A DNA stretch of 61,645 nt, taken from NCBI GenBank assembly GCA_004793585.1, contig SRZB01000021.1, forward strand, positions 1 to 61,645, given 5' to 3'. Of this stretch, positions 8,635 through 18,198 are shown one piece after another. Position 1 is the stretch's first letter. Each line of letters begins with the position of its first letter. The notes beneath the pieces are model-generated. The model was not told the DNA's origin. It saw only the letters and a list, made by a program, of their open reading frames with translations, and searched no databases. The stretch comes from Hominisplanchenecus murintestinalis. GTDB taxonomy: Bacteria > Bacillota > Clostridia > Lachnospirales > Lachnospiraceae. Both the position numbers and the translations under genes were made by a program.

Positions 8635-9043
8635 TCAGATAAAAGAAATCATTCCCCATAGACATCCGTTTCTTTTGCTGGATGCTATTGAAGATTATGA
8701 ACCGGGGGAGTATGCAGTGGGGTATAAATGCGTAACATACCGGGAAGATTTCTTTGCCGGGCATTTTCCGCAGGAACCTGTTATGCCGGGAGTGCTTACA
8801 GTAGAAGCCCTGGCACAGACGGGAGCAGTAGCGATTCTGTCCCTGCCGGAAAATAAAGGGAAAACGGCATACTTTGGCGCAATTAATAAATGTAAATTTA
8901 AAGGGAAAGTCGTTCCGGGAGATAAGCTGCGCCTGGAAACGAGAATTATTAAGAAAAAAGGCCCGGTGGGAATAGGCGAGGCATCAGCCAGTGTAGACGG
9001 AAAGGTTGTCGTACAGGCAGAGCTGACATTTATGGTGAATTAG
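8615..9043 (+). CDS. fabZ: 3-hydroxyacyl-ACP dehydratase
   Basis: Dehydrates 3-hydroxyacyl-ACP to the enoyl form. The 142-aa hot-dog-fold protein has the active-site histidine in AGHFPQEPVMPGV and the glutamate in LTVEALAQ. The N-terminal IIPHRHPFLLLD is a family signature. The ATG at 8615 has a perfect AGGAGG at 8604-8609; a longer frame from 8543 lies inside accB and is rejected. Overlap with accB suggests coupling. Confidence 0.95.
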   Translation: MKHLDINQIKEIIPHRHPFLLLDAIEDYEPGEYAVGYKCVTYREDFFAGHFPQEPVMPGVLTVEALAQTGAVAILSLPENKGKTAYFGAINKCKFKGKVVPGDKLRLETRIIKKKGPVGIGEASASVDGKVVVQAELTFMVN

Positions 9044-9055
9044 GAGAGAATGGGC

Positions 9056-10396
9056 ATGATTAGGAAAGTTCTTGTTGCAAACCGGGGGGAGATTGCGGTG
9101 CGCGTCATCCGGGCATGCCGGGAGATGGGGATTGAAACCGTTGCAGTATACTCTGAGGCAGATAGGGAGGCGCTTCACGCGAAGCTTGCGGACGAGGCGA
9201 TATGCATTGGCCCGGCGGCGCTTGCAGACAGCTATCTGGCTATGGAGAAAATTATCAGCGCGACTGTGGTATCGGGTGCGGATGCGATTCACCCGGGCTA
9301 TGGGCTTTTGTCGGAAAACAGCAGATTTGCAGAGCTGTGTGAAAAGTGTAATATCGTATTTATCGGACCGCCTTCCGGGATTATCTCCAGGCTGGGAAAT
9401 AAGCAGGAAGCACGCATGACAATGAAGGGCGCCCATGTACCGGTGATTCCCGGAAGTGACAGTGCGGTTTATGATGCGGAAGCCGGGCTGGAAGCAGCCA
9501 GGGAAGCAGGATATCCGGTGATGATTAAAGCAGTGCTTGGCGGCGGCGGAAAGGGAATGCGGATGGCTGCGGATGAGGCCGAATTTGAAGCAAGTTTCTA
9601 TGTTGCCCAAACCGAAGCAAAGAACGCTTTTGGAGATACAGCCATGTATGTGGAGCATTATCTCACACGTCCGCGGCATATCGAGGTTCAGATTCTGGCG
9701 GACAGCCACGGAAATGTGATTCATCTGGGAGAACGGGACTGTTCTATCCAGAGAAATCATCAGAAGATGATTGAAGAGGCGCCCTGCGGCGCATTGTCAG
9801 AGAAGCTCCGCAGAGAAATGGGAGAAACAGCTGTCCGGGCGGCAAAGGCGGCAGGCTATGTAGGCGCCGGAACGATTGAGTTTCTTTTAGAGAGAGACGG
9901 AAGATTTTATTTTATGGAAATGAATACCCGTATCCAGGTGGAGCATCCGGTTACGGAATGGATTACAGGGATTGATTTGATAAAGGAACAGATACGGATT
10001 GCAGCGGGAGCAAAGCTGTCCTATACGCAGGAGGAAGTGAAGATTGCAGGGCATTCCATCGAAGTCCGGATTAATGCGGAGAAACCGGAAGAAGGTTTTC
10101 GTCCATGTCCGGGGACGGTTACGGGGCTTCATCTTCCGGCTGGAAAAGGGGTGCGGGTTGATTCTGCTATTTATAGCGGTTATGCAATTCCGCCTTTTTA
10201 TGATTCCATGATTGGAAAAATCAGTGTGTGGGCAAAGAGCAGGAAAGAAGCTATCCGAAAAATACAGAGTGCGCTGGGGGAAATGATTATAGAGGGTGTA
10301 GATACAAATATTGACTATCAGTACAGTATCTTAAATCATCCGGAATTTCTGGCAGGGAATGTGGATATCGGATTTCTTGAAAATATGCAGAGGTGA
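9056..10396 (+). CDS. accC: Biotin carboxylase subunit of acetyl-CoA carboxylase
   Basis: ATP-dependent carboxylation of the biotin on AccB. The 446-aa protein has the N-terminal [12 protein letters not shown] motif, the ATP-grasp glycine loop [14 protein letters not shown], and [15 protein letters not shown] in the active site. The ATG at 9056 was chosen because AGGAG at 9042-9046 is nine bases away; an ATG at 9050 would leave only three. The stop codon lies at the ribosome binding site of the next gene, so translation is probably coupled. Confidence 0.95.
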   Translation: MIRKVLVANRGEIAVRVIRACREMGIETVAVYSEADREALHAKLADEAICIGPAALADSYLAMEKIISATVVSGADAIHPGYGLLSENSRFAELCEKCNIVFIGPPSGIISRLGNKQEARMTMKGAHVPVIPGSDSAVYDAEAGLEAAREAGYPVMIKAVLGGGGKGMRMAADEAEFEASFYVAQTEAKNAFGDTAMYVEHYLTRPRHIEVQILADSHGNVIHLGERDCSIQRNHQKMIEEAPCGALSEKLRREMGETAVRAAKAAGYVGAGTIEFLLERDGRFYFMEMNTRIQVEHPVTEWITGIDLIKEQIRIAAGAKLSYTQEEVKIAGHSIEVRINAEKPEEGFRPCPGTVTGLHLPAGKGVRVDSAIYSGYAIPPFYDSMIGKISVWAKSRKEAIRKIQSALGEMIIEGVDTNIDYQYSILNHPEFLAGNVDIGFLENMQR

Positions 10397-10401
10397 TGGG
10401 A

Positions 10402-12102
10402 ATGGATCTGGATCATGTATTTAAGAAAACAAATAAGAGATTTTTTACTGCGAGAGGAAAAAAACCGGAGGTGCCGGAAGGGCTGCTTTGTAAATGCAAA
10501 AAGTGCGGCGCGGTCATTGTGGCGGAGGATGTGCGCAGAGACTATTACGTGTGCCCAAAGTGCAGAGGATATTTCAAGGTAAAAGCTTATGAGCGTATTA
10601 AGCGCGTGGCAGATGAAGGCAGCTTCACGGAATGGGACAGGGAGTTTGCAGGCGGAAATCCAATGGAATTTCAGGGATACGAAGAAAAACTTGCGGCTGC
10701 AAGGCTGAAAACCAGGCTGAAAGAGGCGGTAGTAACCGGAAAATGCCGGATTGGCGGCACGGAAACGGCGCTCTGCGTCATGGACAGCAGGTTTCTTATG
10801 GCCAGCATGGGGAGCGCCGTAGGTGAGAAAATTACGAGAGCTGTAGAAAGAGCTGAAAAAGAAAGGCTTCCAATTATCATTTTCGCGTGTTCCGGAGGCG
10901 CCAGAATGCAGGAGGGCATCCATTCTCTGATGCAGATGGCAAAAACATCGGCAGCGCTGAAACGGCATAGTGATGCGGGGCTCTTGTATGTCACCGTATT
11001 GACAGACCCTACTGCGGGAGGCGTTACTGCCAGCTTTGCTATGCAGGGTGATATCATTTTGGCAGAGCCGGGGGCGCTGATTGGCTTTGCAGGCCCCAGG
11101 GTTATTGAACAGACGATAAGGCAGAAACTGCCGAAAGGGTTCCAGAGGTCAGAATTCCTTCTGGAACATGGATTTATAGACAGGATTGTAGAGCGGGATG
11201 AGCTAAGGGATGTACTTGGCAGCATTTTACGGATGCATAGAAAAGAGGAGCGTTCTTCATGTCTGGCGGCAGCAGATAAAAGCACGCCTGGCCGCGCGGC
11301 GAAAAAAGCATGCCGGCAGGGGGATGACGCCTGGGAATGTGTGCTGCTTTCAAGAGATAAAGACAGGCCGGCAGGAAGCGATTATATTGACAGGCTGTTT
11401 GACGGATTTTATGAATTTCATGGAGACAGATGTTTTGCGGATGATAAAGCAGTTATGGCGGGGCTTGCATATTTTCATGGAATTCCGGTGACGGTCATTG
11501 CCCAGGAAAAGGGAAAAAATACAAAGGACAATGTAGCACGCAATTTCGGAATGTGCTCGCCGGAAGGATATCGGAAAGCCCTGCGCCTGATGAAGCAGGC
11601 AGAGAAATTCGGAAGGCCGGTTATCTGCCTAATCGACACACCAGGGGCATTCTGCGGGCTGGAAGCCGAGCAGCGCGGACAGGGAGAGGCTATTGCCAGA
11701 AATATTTATGAGATGTCGGGGCTGAAAGTGCCAATCCTTTCGATTGTTATCGGAGAAGGCGGAAGCGGCGGCGCTTTGGCGCTTGCCGTGGCTAATGAAG
11801 TATGGATGTTAGAAAATTCTGTATATTCTATTTTGTCTCCTGAAGGTTTTGCAAGTATTTTGTGGAAAGACAGTAAGAGGGCGCAGCAGGCGGCAGAGGT
11901 AATGAAGCTGACAGCCCGCCACCTTCTGGAAGCAGGAATCGTAGAGCATGTCTTTGCAGAGCCGGAGGATTTTTCCAGAGAAAACCTGGAGGAAGTGACC
12001 GGCCAGATAGAATTGAAAATCCGGGAATTCCTGGACAGTTATGGCGCGATGGACGGGGAGGAACTGTGCAGTCAGAGGTATGGACGGTTTCGCAGGATGT
12101 AG
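10402..12102 (+). CDS. accDA: Fused acetyl-CoA carboxylase carboxyltransferase, beta plus alpha (AccD-AccA)
   Basis: One 566-aa chain holds both carboxyltransferase subunits, which are usually separate proteins. Residues 1 to ~285 are AccD-like: a four-cysteine zinc finger (CKKC and CPKC), then a crotonase-type domain with [10 protein letters not shown] and [13 protein letters not shown] polar, alanine-rich linker (about 290-320) leads into an AccA-like half with [35 protein letters not shown] and [11 protein letters not shown]. The N-terminal helical part that a free AccA has before this point is missing. ATG 10402 is favoured because AGGTGAT at 10391-10397 is well placed; GTG 10393 and ATG 10396 are alternatives. 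The fusion would fix the 1:1 ratio of the subunits. Confidence 0.93.
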   Translation: MDLDHVFKKTNKRFFTARGKKPEVPEGLLCKCKKCGAVIVAEDVRRDYYVCPKCRGYFKVKAYERIKRVADEGSFTEWDREFAGGNPMEFQGYEEKLAAARLKTRLKEAVVTGKCRIGGTETALCVMDSRFLMASMGSAVGEKITRAVERAEKERLPIIIFACSGGARMQEGIHSLMQMAKTSAALKRHSDAGLLYVTVLTDPTAGGVTASFAMQGDIILAEPGALIGFAGPRVIEQTIRQKLPKGFQRSEFLLEHGFIDRIVERDELRDVLGSILRMHRKEERSSCLAAADKSTPGRAAKKACRQGDDAWECVLLSRDKDRPAGSDYIDRLFDGFYEFHGDRCFADDKAVMAGLAYFHGIPVTVIAQEKGKNTKDNVARNFGMCSPEGYRKALRLMKQAEKFGRPVICLIDTPGAFCGLEAEQRGQGEAIARNIYEMSGLKVPILSIVIGEGGSGGALALAVANEVWMLENSVYSILSPEGFASILWKDSKRAQQAAEVMKLTARHLLEAGIVEHVFAEPEDFSRENLEEVTGQIELKIREFLDSYGAMDGEELCSQRYGRFRRM

Positions 12103-12121
12103 AATGTATGGGAGAAGGAAA

Positions 12122-13174
12122 ATGGAACCTTTAAAAATAGGCGATTTGATTTTGAAAAAACCGATTTTCCAGGGCGGGATGGGAATCGGCGTTAGTTTAT
12201 CAGGGCTTGCCGGGGCGGTAGCAAAAGAAGGCGGCGCGGGCACGATTTCTGCGGCGCAGATTGGCTTTAGGGAAGAGGATTTTGACGAGAATCCCCTTCA
12301 GGCAAACCTGCGGGCTATGGGAAAGGAATTAAAAAAAGCGCGCGCTGCTGCGCCCGGAGGCGTTCTCGGATTTAATATTATGGCTGCGATGCGCCATTAT
12401 AAAGAGTATGTCATACAGGCAGTAAAGCTTGGCGCGGACTTTATCGTATCGGGAGCAGGGCTTCCGTCAGAGCTTCCGGCTCTTACAGGGCGTCATCCCA
12501 TCAAGCTTGCGCCCATTGTCTCAACGGAGAAATCGGCCAGGGTGATTCTTCAGTATTGGGCAAAAAAATACAGCCGTGTACCTGACTTTATTGTAATAGA
12601 AGGGCCAAAGGCAGGAGGGCATCTGGGATTTACCAAAGAACAGCTGGAGGGACTTAACGGAGACAGCTATAAAGCTGAAATCAGAAGAATGATAGAAAGG
12701 ATCCGTCAGTATGAAGAACAGTTTAAGAAGAAAATCCCGGTAGTCCTGGGAGGGGGAATCAGCAGCAGGGAACTGTCCAGTCAGGCATTTGCCCTGGGGG
12801 CAGACGCCGTCCAGACGGCCAGTAAATTCGTTGTGACGAAAGAATGCGACGCCGCAGAGGCGTACAAAAAAGCCTATATAGATGCAAAGAAGGAAGATAT
12901 CATCCTGGTAAAAAGCCCTGTCGGAATGCCGGGAAGAGCAGTCAGGAACCAATTTACAGAACGCGTTATGTACGGTGAGAATATCCCACCGAAAAAGTGC
13001 CGCCGCTGCCTGAAAAAGTGTAACCCGGCGGCGATTCCTTACTGTATTACCGAATCGCTCATCCGTGCGGTGAAGGGAGATACAGAAAACGGATTAATCT
13101 TCTGCGGCGCAGACGCATATAAATCAGACAGGATAGAAACTGTGGCAGAGGTTATCAATGGGCTGCTTCCATAA
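12122..13174 (+). CDS. FMN oxidoreductase of the nitronate monooxygenase/FabK superfamily
   Basis: A 350-aa TIM-barrel flavoprotein related to FabK and nitronate monooxygenase. It starts LKIGDLILKKPIFQGGMGIG, has IEGPKAGGHLG, the phosphate loop VVLGGGISS and a GADAVQTASKFV motif. It differs from the FabK at 4250 in having a C-terminal cysteine cluster (CRRCLKKCNPAAIPYC, about residues 295-310) that could bind metal or a cluster. Its place as the last biosynthetic gene of the fab operon suggests a lipid role, for example a second enoyl reductase or an isomerase, but this is inference. ATG 12122 has AGAAGGAA just upstream. Confidence 0.8.
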   Translation: MEPLKIGDLILKKPIFQGGMGIGVSLSGLAGAVAKEGGAGTISAAQIGFREEDFDENPLQANLRAMGKELKKARAAAPGGVLGFNIMAAMRHYKEYVIQAVKLGADFIVSGAGLPSELPALTGRHPIKLAPIVSTEKSARVILQYWAKKYSRVPDFIVIEGPKAGGHLGFTKEQLEGLNGDSYKAEIRRMIERIRQYEEQFKKKIPVVLGGGISSRELSSQAFALGADAVQTASKFVVTKECDAAEAYKKAYIDAKKEDIILVKSPVGMPGRAVRNQFTERVMYGENIPPKKCRRCLKKCNPAAIPYCITESLIRAVKGDTENGLIFCGADAYKSDRIETVAEVINGLLP

Positions 13175-13228
13175 GGGCGGCAGGTATGTTATGATATACA
13201 GCAGAATATCCTTCGGAGGAACGCGCGG

Positions 13229-13771
13229 ATGCCAAATTTATTTTCAAAGAATTATAATAAAAGGACAAGATTTACCAGAATGTGCATAGGTGAGGCCGTG
13301 TTTGCCCTTATGGACAAAAAGGCGTACAGTGCAATAAAGATTTCGGATATCGTAAAAAAGGCAGGCGTGTCCAGGATGACTTTTTATCATTATTATGAAA
13401 GCAAAGAGGATGCGCTGGCAGATTTTTTCCATGAGATTGTTGCCGGATATGTGAGAGAATGTATTTCCGGGAAAGGGAAGTACGGGAAGTTCCATGACAT
13501 GGAAAGTATCATACATGCATTGAAATACTTTGACCAGTATGCCGGGTTTATTTTGAAGCTGGTTCATGCGAAGCTATATTATATTGTTATTGACGCCATG
13601 AACGAATATATGATGAATCGGATTCTGCCGCATTATAAGATTCCGGATTACGAGTTATATTTTTACGGAGGCGCGCTGCTCAATGTGTTCCTTATGTGGC
13701 AGGAGAAAGGAAAACAGGAATCTGCCGAAGAGATTGCCCGGATGATTGCCGCGGGTATAGCGCATTCCTGA
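13229..13771 (+). CDS. TetR/AcrR-family transcriptional regulator
   Basis: A 180-aa regulator. An N-terminal helix-turn-helix (about residues 10-60) has the TetR pattern ISDIVKKAGVSRMTFYHYYESKEDAL; the C-terminal part is a variable ligand-binding helical domain. It lies 54 bp after the FMN oxidoreductase and in the same direction, so it may be part of the fab operon and control it, which would fit the inverted repeat near the fabH promoter. This link is inference. A terminator follows. Confidence 0.82.
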   Translation: MPNLFSKNYNKRTRFTRMCIGEAVFALMDKKAYSAIKISDIVKKAGVSRMTFYHYYESKEDALADFFHEIVAGYVRECISGKGKYGKFHDMESIIHALKYFDQYAGFILKLVHAKLYYIVIDAMNEYMMNRILPHYKIPDYELYFYGGALLNVFLMWQEKGKQESAEEIARMIAAGIAHS

Positions 13772-13814
13772 GAGAAACGGGGCGGCGGTCAATAGGATAT
13801 GATTGGAATATATG

Positions 13815-13855
13815 AAAAGGCCGCTGGAATGGACAGCGGTCTTTTCGCGTTTTTT
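13815..13855. terminator. Bidirectional terminator between tetR and the histidine kinase
   Basis: AAAAGGCCGCTG (13815-13826) pairs with CAGCGGTCTTTT (13834-13845) across a 7-nt loop, with one G-T pair. It is flanked by a T-rich stretch on the right and an A-run inside the left arm, so it can end transcripts of the plus-strand fab operon and the minus-strand kinase. Confidence 0.75.
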
Positions 13856-13860
13856 GAGTT

Positions 13861-16047
13861 TCATAATTGCTTTGCTGTATTCTCTATTTTTTTCAAAAGG
13901 ATATCTATATCAATAGGTTTTGTTAGGAAATCGTTCATACCGCTTGCCAGGGCGCGCTCTTTGTCTTCCTGAAATGTGTTGGCGGTGCATGCATAAATCA
14001 TGACGGATTTAGCATCAGCCCGTTCCAGTTTTCGAATTTCCATGGATGCGGTACAGCCGTCCATGACAGGCATCTGCATATCCATCAGGATAATATCAAA
14101 TTCACCTATTGCAGAGGCAGAGAACAGTTCCACAGCTTCTATGCCGTTTTTCGCAAGGGAGGTTTCGAAACCTTCCATTTCCAAAATCTCCAGCAGGATT
14201 TCAGCGTTTAGTTCGACATCTTCAGCGACCAGGACTTTTACGGGGCGATTACTTTCTTTATCTGCCGCCAGGGTATCGTCCTCGGAAGTATTTTCTTTCT
14301 CAAATTGTTTCTGGTGTTCCGGGATATCTTTTACAATGACAGAGGGAATCGTGACGGTAAAGGTACTTCCGACATGAAGTTCACTCTCTACAGTGATGTT
14401 GCCGCCCATGGCGTTTGTCAGCAGCTTGCTGATTGCCATTCCAAGCCCAGTTCCTTTCACTCCGTTTGTATTCCGGTTCCTTTCCTGGCTGAAAGGGTCA
14501 AAAATTTGAGAGATGTATTCTTTTGATATGCCGATTCCTGCGTCTTCGCACTGATAAATTGTGGTCACATGCATAGCGTCTGTTTTTTCCTGGGTTACGG
14601 AAAAACGGATATATTTGCCTTTCGGCGTAAACTTAGCGGCATTCCCTATAATGTTCATCAGAATCTGTTTGATACGGGTGGCATCACCCTCAATGTAAGG
14701 TTCTGTCAGTTTTTTTTCGACAATAAATTCCACACCGCGGTTTTTAATATTATCTGCCTGCATGGAAGAAATTTCATCAATCAGTACAGGCAGAGAGAGT
14801 GGTTCGTTTATAATATCAACTTTGCCGGCCTGAAGTTTGGACATATCCAGAACATCGTTTACCAGGGACAAAAGGTAATTTGCCGTGCTGTGAGATTTTC
14901 TCAGCCATTCTTTAATCTGCGGCTTCCGGGTGTCATCGTCGATATTTGCCAGGAGCAGGTGATTCATACCGATTAGACCGTTTAGAGGGGTACGTATTTC
15001 ATGGCTCATGTTAGAAAGGAATTCCTTTTGGGATTTTGCTTTTTCCGATGCCCTTATGGTTTTCAGCTGATATCTCATCATGACCAGCAGCATGCCGATT
15101 ACAGTCGCGATGCAGATTGCCATCATAACCATGCTCATAGTAACAAATGCCCTGGTCTGCTCCATGAAAACTTCTTCGTTTACAGACATAGTAAAATACA
15201 GATTTATTTCATTCCCAAATGGCATGAAATAAAATAATTCCCTATATTTTTCACCGTCATGCGCATGATAAAATCCGAAAGTTTCCAGGTTTTTAAGCCG
15301 CTGCCGGACTTCCTCATTTGAAAACTCAGAATCCCGGGATTCCGATAAATGTTTAAATAGGTTATTCCTCTTATTCAGGTAAATTTCCTTGTTAATATTT
15401 ACGATATAGTCGCCGTTCATATCAATAAGGGCGCTGTGCCCGCGGGCTTCACCATTCTTGATAAAACTGTCAATAACCATATTATCACGGATAGATGAGA
15501 TGTCGCTGATTCCAATCAAAGCTGACATTTTCTTTCCGCCGATTTTGGAGTCTTTCAAACGGATGCCGTACAGGATGTTTTCTTTTTCACCGTCCGTATT
15601 CTGAATGTTGCCTTCGAACCGTGCGACAACCTTTTCCGTGTCATTTAGAAAATACGAAAGGAAATCCTGCGCTCCGTTTGCGGCGTGGTCACCGGGAATA
15701 CAGGAGGCATACTTATCCGTATAAACGGCGCCGTCCTCTGCGATAAGATAGATATGTGAAAATCCGCTGGAAGCGCATTCCAGATTTAGACCTGTCTCAA
15801 TATCCTGTGGGGTTTTGCAGTTATAGTAAAAAAAACGCTGATGGATTTTAGCTAAATTCTCCCAGCAGGTTTCAATGTATGTCTGGATAGCAGTTTTATC
15901 ATGTTCAGCAATTTCACTGATTGAATGGATAATATTATCCGAAATTGTCTGATTTAGCTGTTTAGTATAAAAAAATGTGACGAAACAGACAATTGCCAAT
16001 GTAGAAACTGTTAGCAGAAAATAAAAAGATTTACGTTTCTTTTCCAC
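13861..16047 (-). CDS. Membrane hybrid sensor histidine kinase with receiver domain
   Basis: A 728-aa protein: a transmembrane segment (about residues 9-28), an extracellular sensor region of ~270 residues (probably a double-Cache-like fold), a second transmembrane segment (about 302-328), a HisKA domain with the phospho-acceptor in SNMSHEIRTP, a HATPase domain with NIIGNAAKF (N box) and GTGLGMAI (G2 box), and a C-terminal receiver with the phospho-acceptor in DIILMDMQMPVMDG. It starts with GTG, set by a GAGGT site seven bases upstream. No HPt domain or partner regulator is nearby, so its output is unknown. Confidence 0.9.
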   Translation of the reverse strand: MEKKRKSFYFLLTVSTLAIVCFVTFFYTKQLNQTISDNIIHSISEIAEHDKTAIQTYIETCWENLAKIHQRFFYYNCKTPQDIETGLNLECASSGFSHIYLIAEDGAVYTDKYASCIPGDHAANGAQDFLSYFLNDTEKVVARFEGNIQNTDGEKENILYGIRLKDSKIGGKKMSALIGISDISSIRDNMVIDSFIKNGEARGHSALIDMNGDYIVNINKEIYLNKRNNLFKHLSESRDSEFSNEEVRQRLKNLETFGFYHAHDGEKYRELFYFMPFGNEINLYFTMSVNEEVFMEQTRAFVTMSMVMMAICIATVIGMLLVMMRYQLKTIRASEKAKSQKEFLSNMSHEIRTPLNGLIGMNHLLLANIDDDTRKPQIKEWLRKSHSTANYLLSLVNDVLDMSKLQAGKVDIINEPLSLPVLIDEISSMQADNIKNRGVEFIVEKKLTEPYIEGDATRIKQILMNIIGNAAKFTPKGKYIRFSVTQEKTDAMHVTTIYQCEDAGIGISKEYISQIFDPFSQERNRNTNGVKGTGLGMAISKLLTNAMGGNITVESELHVGSTFTVTIPSVIVKDIPEHQKQFEKENTSEDDTLAADKESNRPVKVLVAEDVELNAEILLEILEMEGFETSLAKNGIEAVELFSASAIGEFDIILMDMQMPVMDGCTASMEIRKLERADAKSVMIYACTANTFQEDKERALASGMNDFLTKPIDIDILLKKIENTAKQL

Positions 16048-16212
16048 TTTTCATACCTCATGTCTGCTCTGTTTGAGCTGCTGATTAAGTTTATAGGAAG
16101 TCATCGTTTCCTGAACGAATGATATTTTAATACTATATCATTTTTCTTAAAAAGTCTATACTTATTTGTGGCTGTCGGTCATGTCGGGATGCTTTTAAAT
16201 CCCGGTTTGGCA

Positions 16213-16257
16213 ATTATAAAAAGAATCCGGGTTCTGCCAGAAAGCGGTTCCCGGATT
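16213..16257 (-). terminator. Terminator of the minus-strand lipoprotein gene
   Basis: On the minus strand AATCCGGG (16257-16250) pairs with CCCGGATT (16231-16224), and the stem is followed by CTTTTTAT. It lies ~30 bp after the stop of the lipoprotein gene. Confidence 0.75.
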
Positions 16258-16285
16258 TATAATTTCTAACATGGTAAATAGCGTC

Positions 16286-16888
16286 TTACCAGGGATGGAA
16301 ATTTCCATTTGAATCGGTAGCGCCATCATCGCCTAAGGTATAGGTGACGCCGTTGCCGTCTGCCCAGTTCCCGTTGGAATCTTTTGTCAAACGGACGAAA
16401 GAACCGTCGCTGAGGTAAAGGTCTACGGCCTCTCCGGTATCTGTGCCGTTTACTCCAGTGGAGCTGCGGGCTTCCGGAGGATCATAGTAGTACAGGGTTC
16501 CTTCATTATCAAGTATGTCGTGTTCAAGAAAAGTATAGGTTTTTCCGTTCTCGTCTGCCCATTCTTCGTCGGAATTCAGAGAAACATGGATACGGTTTCC
16601 GGCCTCGTCGTAAAAATAGCGGTCTTTCTCATCAGAAGCGCTGTCGGAACCAGGCTCTGTGTCCGGCGCTTCCGTAGATGTTTCCGTTTGTTTTATGGTT
16701 TCCGTCTGTTTCTGGGTTTCTGTTACTGCCTGTGTTTCTGTCAGCTTTTCAGTAGCAGGCTGAATCTGGCTCTCGGCCTGGGTCCCGGCTGAAGTTTCAT
16801 TTTCCGGGGCGGCTTTACAGCCATTAAGCATAGCTGTGCAGAGCAGGCTGGCGCATGTAAGTATGAAAAGTTTTTTATAATTTTTCAT
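16286..16888 (-). CDS. Thr/Gln/Glu-rich lipoprotein
   Basis: A 200-aa lipoprotein. The signal peptide ends in a lipobox (MLNGCKAA, Cys about residue 24). A linker of repeated TET/QTET units (about 30-80) is followed by two related segments built around W-A-D-x-N-G-x-T-Y-T, probably small beta units. The ATG at 16888 has GGAGG eight bases upstream; the open frame further upstream is not protein-like. The linker style matches the larger lipoprotein at 663, so the two may be related surface proteins. Function unknown. Confidence 0.8.
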   Translation of the reverse strand: MKNYKKLFILTCASLLCTAMLNGCKAAPENETSAGTQAESQIQPATEKLTETQAVTETQKQTETIKQTETSTEAPDTEPGSDSASDEKDRYFYDEAGNRIHVSLNSDEEWADENGKTYTFLEHDILDNEGTLYYYDPPEARSSTGVNGTDTGEAVDLYLSDGSFVRLTKDSNGNWADGNGVTYTLGDDGATDSNGNFHPW

Positions 16889-17053
16889 GTAGTATTCCTC
16901 CATTTCTGTTTGATGTCTGTACGCTCTTATTGTAGAGGATTCGACAAAATATGTCAATTATATTACACAATATTAATAAAATATTAAGCAACACATAAGA
17001 AGATAACAGAAAGCGTGAAAAAGCCGGCGAAGGCAAAACAGATGACATGATAT

Positions 17054-17082
17054 TTGACAGATTCAAGGCAGTATATTAAAAT
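17054..17082 (+). promoter_or_regulatory. Sigma-A-type promoter
   Basis: A perfect -35 TTGACA (17054-17059) and a -10 TAAAAT (17077-17082) are separated by 17 bp. It should serve the small membrane protein gene at 17141. Confidence 0.75.
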
Positions 17083-17140
17083 AAGTAGAAAAAGCGGCAA
17101 AATGCAGCTTGCCAAAAGCTTACTTGCCTTGGAGGGTCAT

Positions 17141-17626
17141 ATGTTTAAAAAGATGAAAGAGTCAGTATCTGCGGAGAGGAGAAAACAGGGAAGTTCCGGG
17201 GAATATGAAGAGAAAGCAGACAGGGATAACAGGCTTTTTAAAAGATATGCGTTGATATCAAACGGTGCATATGCGTTGGCAGCCGTTCTTGTGGTGGGAA
17301 GCGCGATTATAAGAGTCGGCAGTGAAAGCATGCGGTTAATCGTCTGGGTAGCGCTTGGAATCGTGCTGGTGGGAATGATAGCTTCCGCTCTGGCAGGGAG
17401 CCATAATGGCAGTATGGAAAGCCGTTTTACGACAGGAGCCGGGACGGCGCGCGAGATAGAAAAAAAATATAAAGCACATTTGAAAGCCGAGAAGAAGCTT
17501 TTGGAAAAAGGGCTTCTGGAAGAGCCTGTGCTCACTCGGGAAATATCTGTAAAGGCAGAGCCGGTGTCTGCGCTGGAGGCAGGGAAACAAGAAGAACAGG
17601 CAGAAAAAGAGACAGTTTCCGACTGA
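17141..17626 (+). CDS. Small membrane protein, two transmembrane segments, unknown
   Basis: A 161-aa protein with a charged N-terminal region, two adjacent hydrophobic segments (about residues 40-60 and 68-88), and a charged C-terminal tail (about 100-161) rich in K and E that may form a coiled coil. The ATG at 17141 has GGAGGG five bases away, and a good promoter lies upstream; an in-frame start near 17054 would fall in the -35 box. I do not recognise the family. It has its own promoter and precedes the pheB promoter. Confidence 0.7.
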   Translation: MFKKMKESVSAERRKQGSSGEYEEKADRDNRLFKRYALISNGAYALAAVLVVGSAIIRVGSESMRLIVWVALGIVLVGMIASALAGSHNGSMESRFTTGAGTAREIEKKYKAHLKAEKKLLEKGLLEEPVLTREISVKAEPVSALEAGKQEEQAEKETVSD

Positions 17627-17647
17627 AATTTTCGTGGAGAAAAACGG

Positions 17648-17676
17648 TTGCACCATTTTTCTAAATGTGTTAATAT
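17648..17676 (+). promoter_or_regulatory. Sigma-A-type promoter of the pheB-hom-apgM unit
   Basis: TTGCAC (17648-17653) and TAATAT (17671-17676) are separated by 17 bp, 51 bp before the pheB start. Confidence 0.65.
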
Positions 17677-17726
17677 CTTTGTTGTGAAAACAGATGTATT
17701 CCAAGAGCGAACAAATGGGAGGTACT

Positions 17727-18170
17727 ATGTTGAAAAAAAGCGAATACTTTGTGGTTAAGCAGAAGGCTGTCCCAGAAGTATTGCAGAAAGTAGTGGAGGC
17801 GAAAAGGCTTCTGGAATCTGAGAAGGCTGTTACGGTGCAAGAGGCAACAGAGCAGGCGGGTATCAGCAGAAGTTCATTTTATAAGTACAAGAATGACATT
17901 TTCCCGTTTCATGATAATGCGAGAGGGAAAAGTATTACCTTCGTGATTCAGATGAATGATGAGCCGGGGCTGCTTTCAGATGTTTTACATGTGGTTGCGG
18001 ATTATAACGCCAACATTCTGACAATTCATCAGAGTATCCCGATTAACGGGGTGGCTTCTCTGACTCTGACGGTGGACATCCTGCCCACGACAGGGGACAG
18101 TTCGGATATGATTAAGGAAATTGAAGGAAAAGAAGGCGTTATGTATTTAAAAATACTGGCCAGGGAATGA
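17727..18170 (+). CDS. pheB: ACT domain regulatory protein, PheB/UPF0735 family
   Basis: A 147-aa protein. The N-terminal ~65 residues look like a small helix-turn-helix (EATEQAGISRSSFYKYKNDIFPF) and the C-terminal part is an ACT domain (about 70-145) with MNDEPGLLSDVLHVVADYNANI, the usual amino-acid-binding turn. This architecture is the UPF0735/PheB family, found beside homoserine dehydrogenase in many Firmicutes. Its place just before hom suggests that it senses an amino acid and affects the threonine/methionine branch. The start is set by GGGAGG upstream of 17727. Confidence 0.88.
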   Translation: MLKKSEYFVVKQKAVPEVLQKVVEAKRLLESEKAVTVQEATEQAGISRSSFYKYKNDIFPFHDNARGKSITFVIQMNDEPGLLSDVLHVVADYNANILTIHQSIPINGVASLTLTVDILPTTGDSSDMIKEIEGKEGVMYLKILARE

Positions 18171-18198
18171 AGGGGCCGAAAGAAAGGAAAGATTAGAG

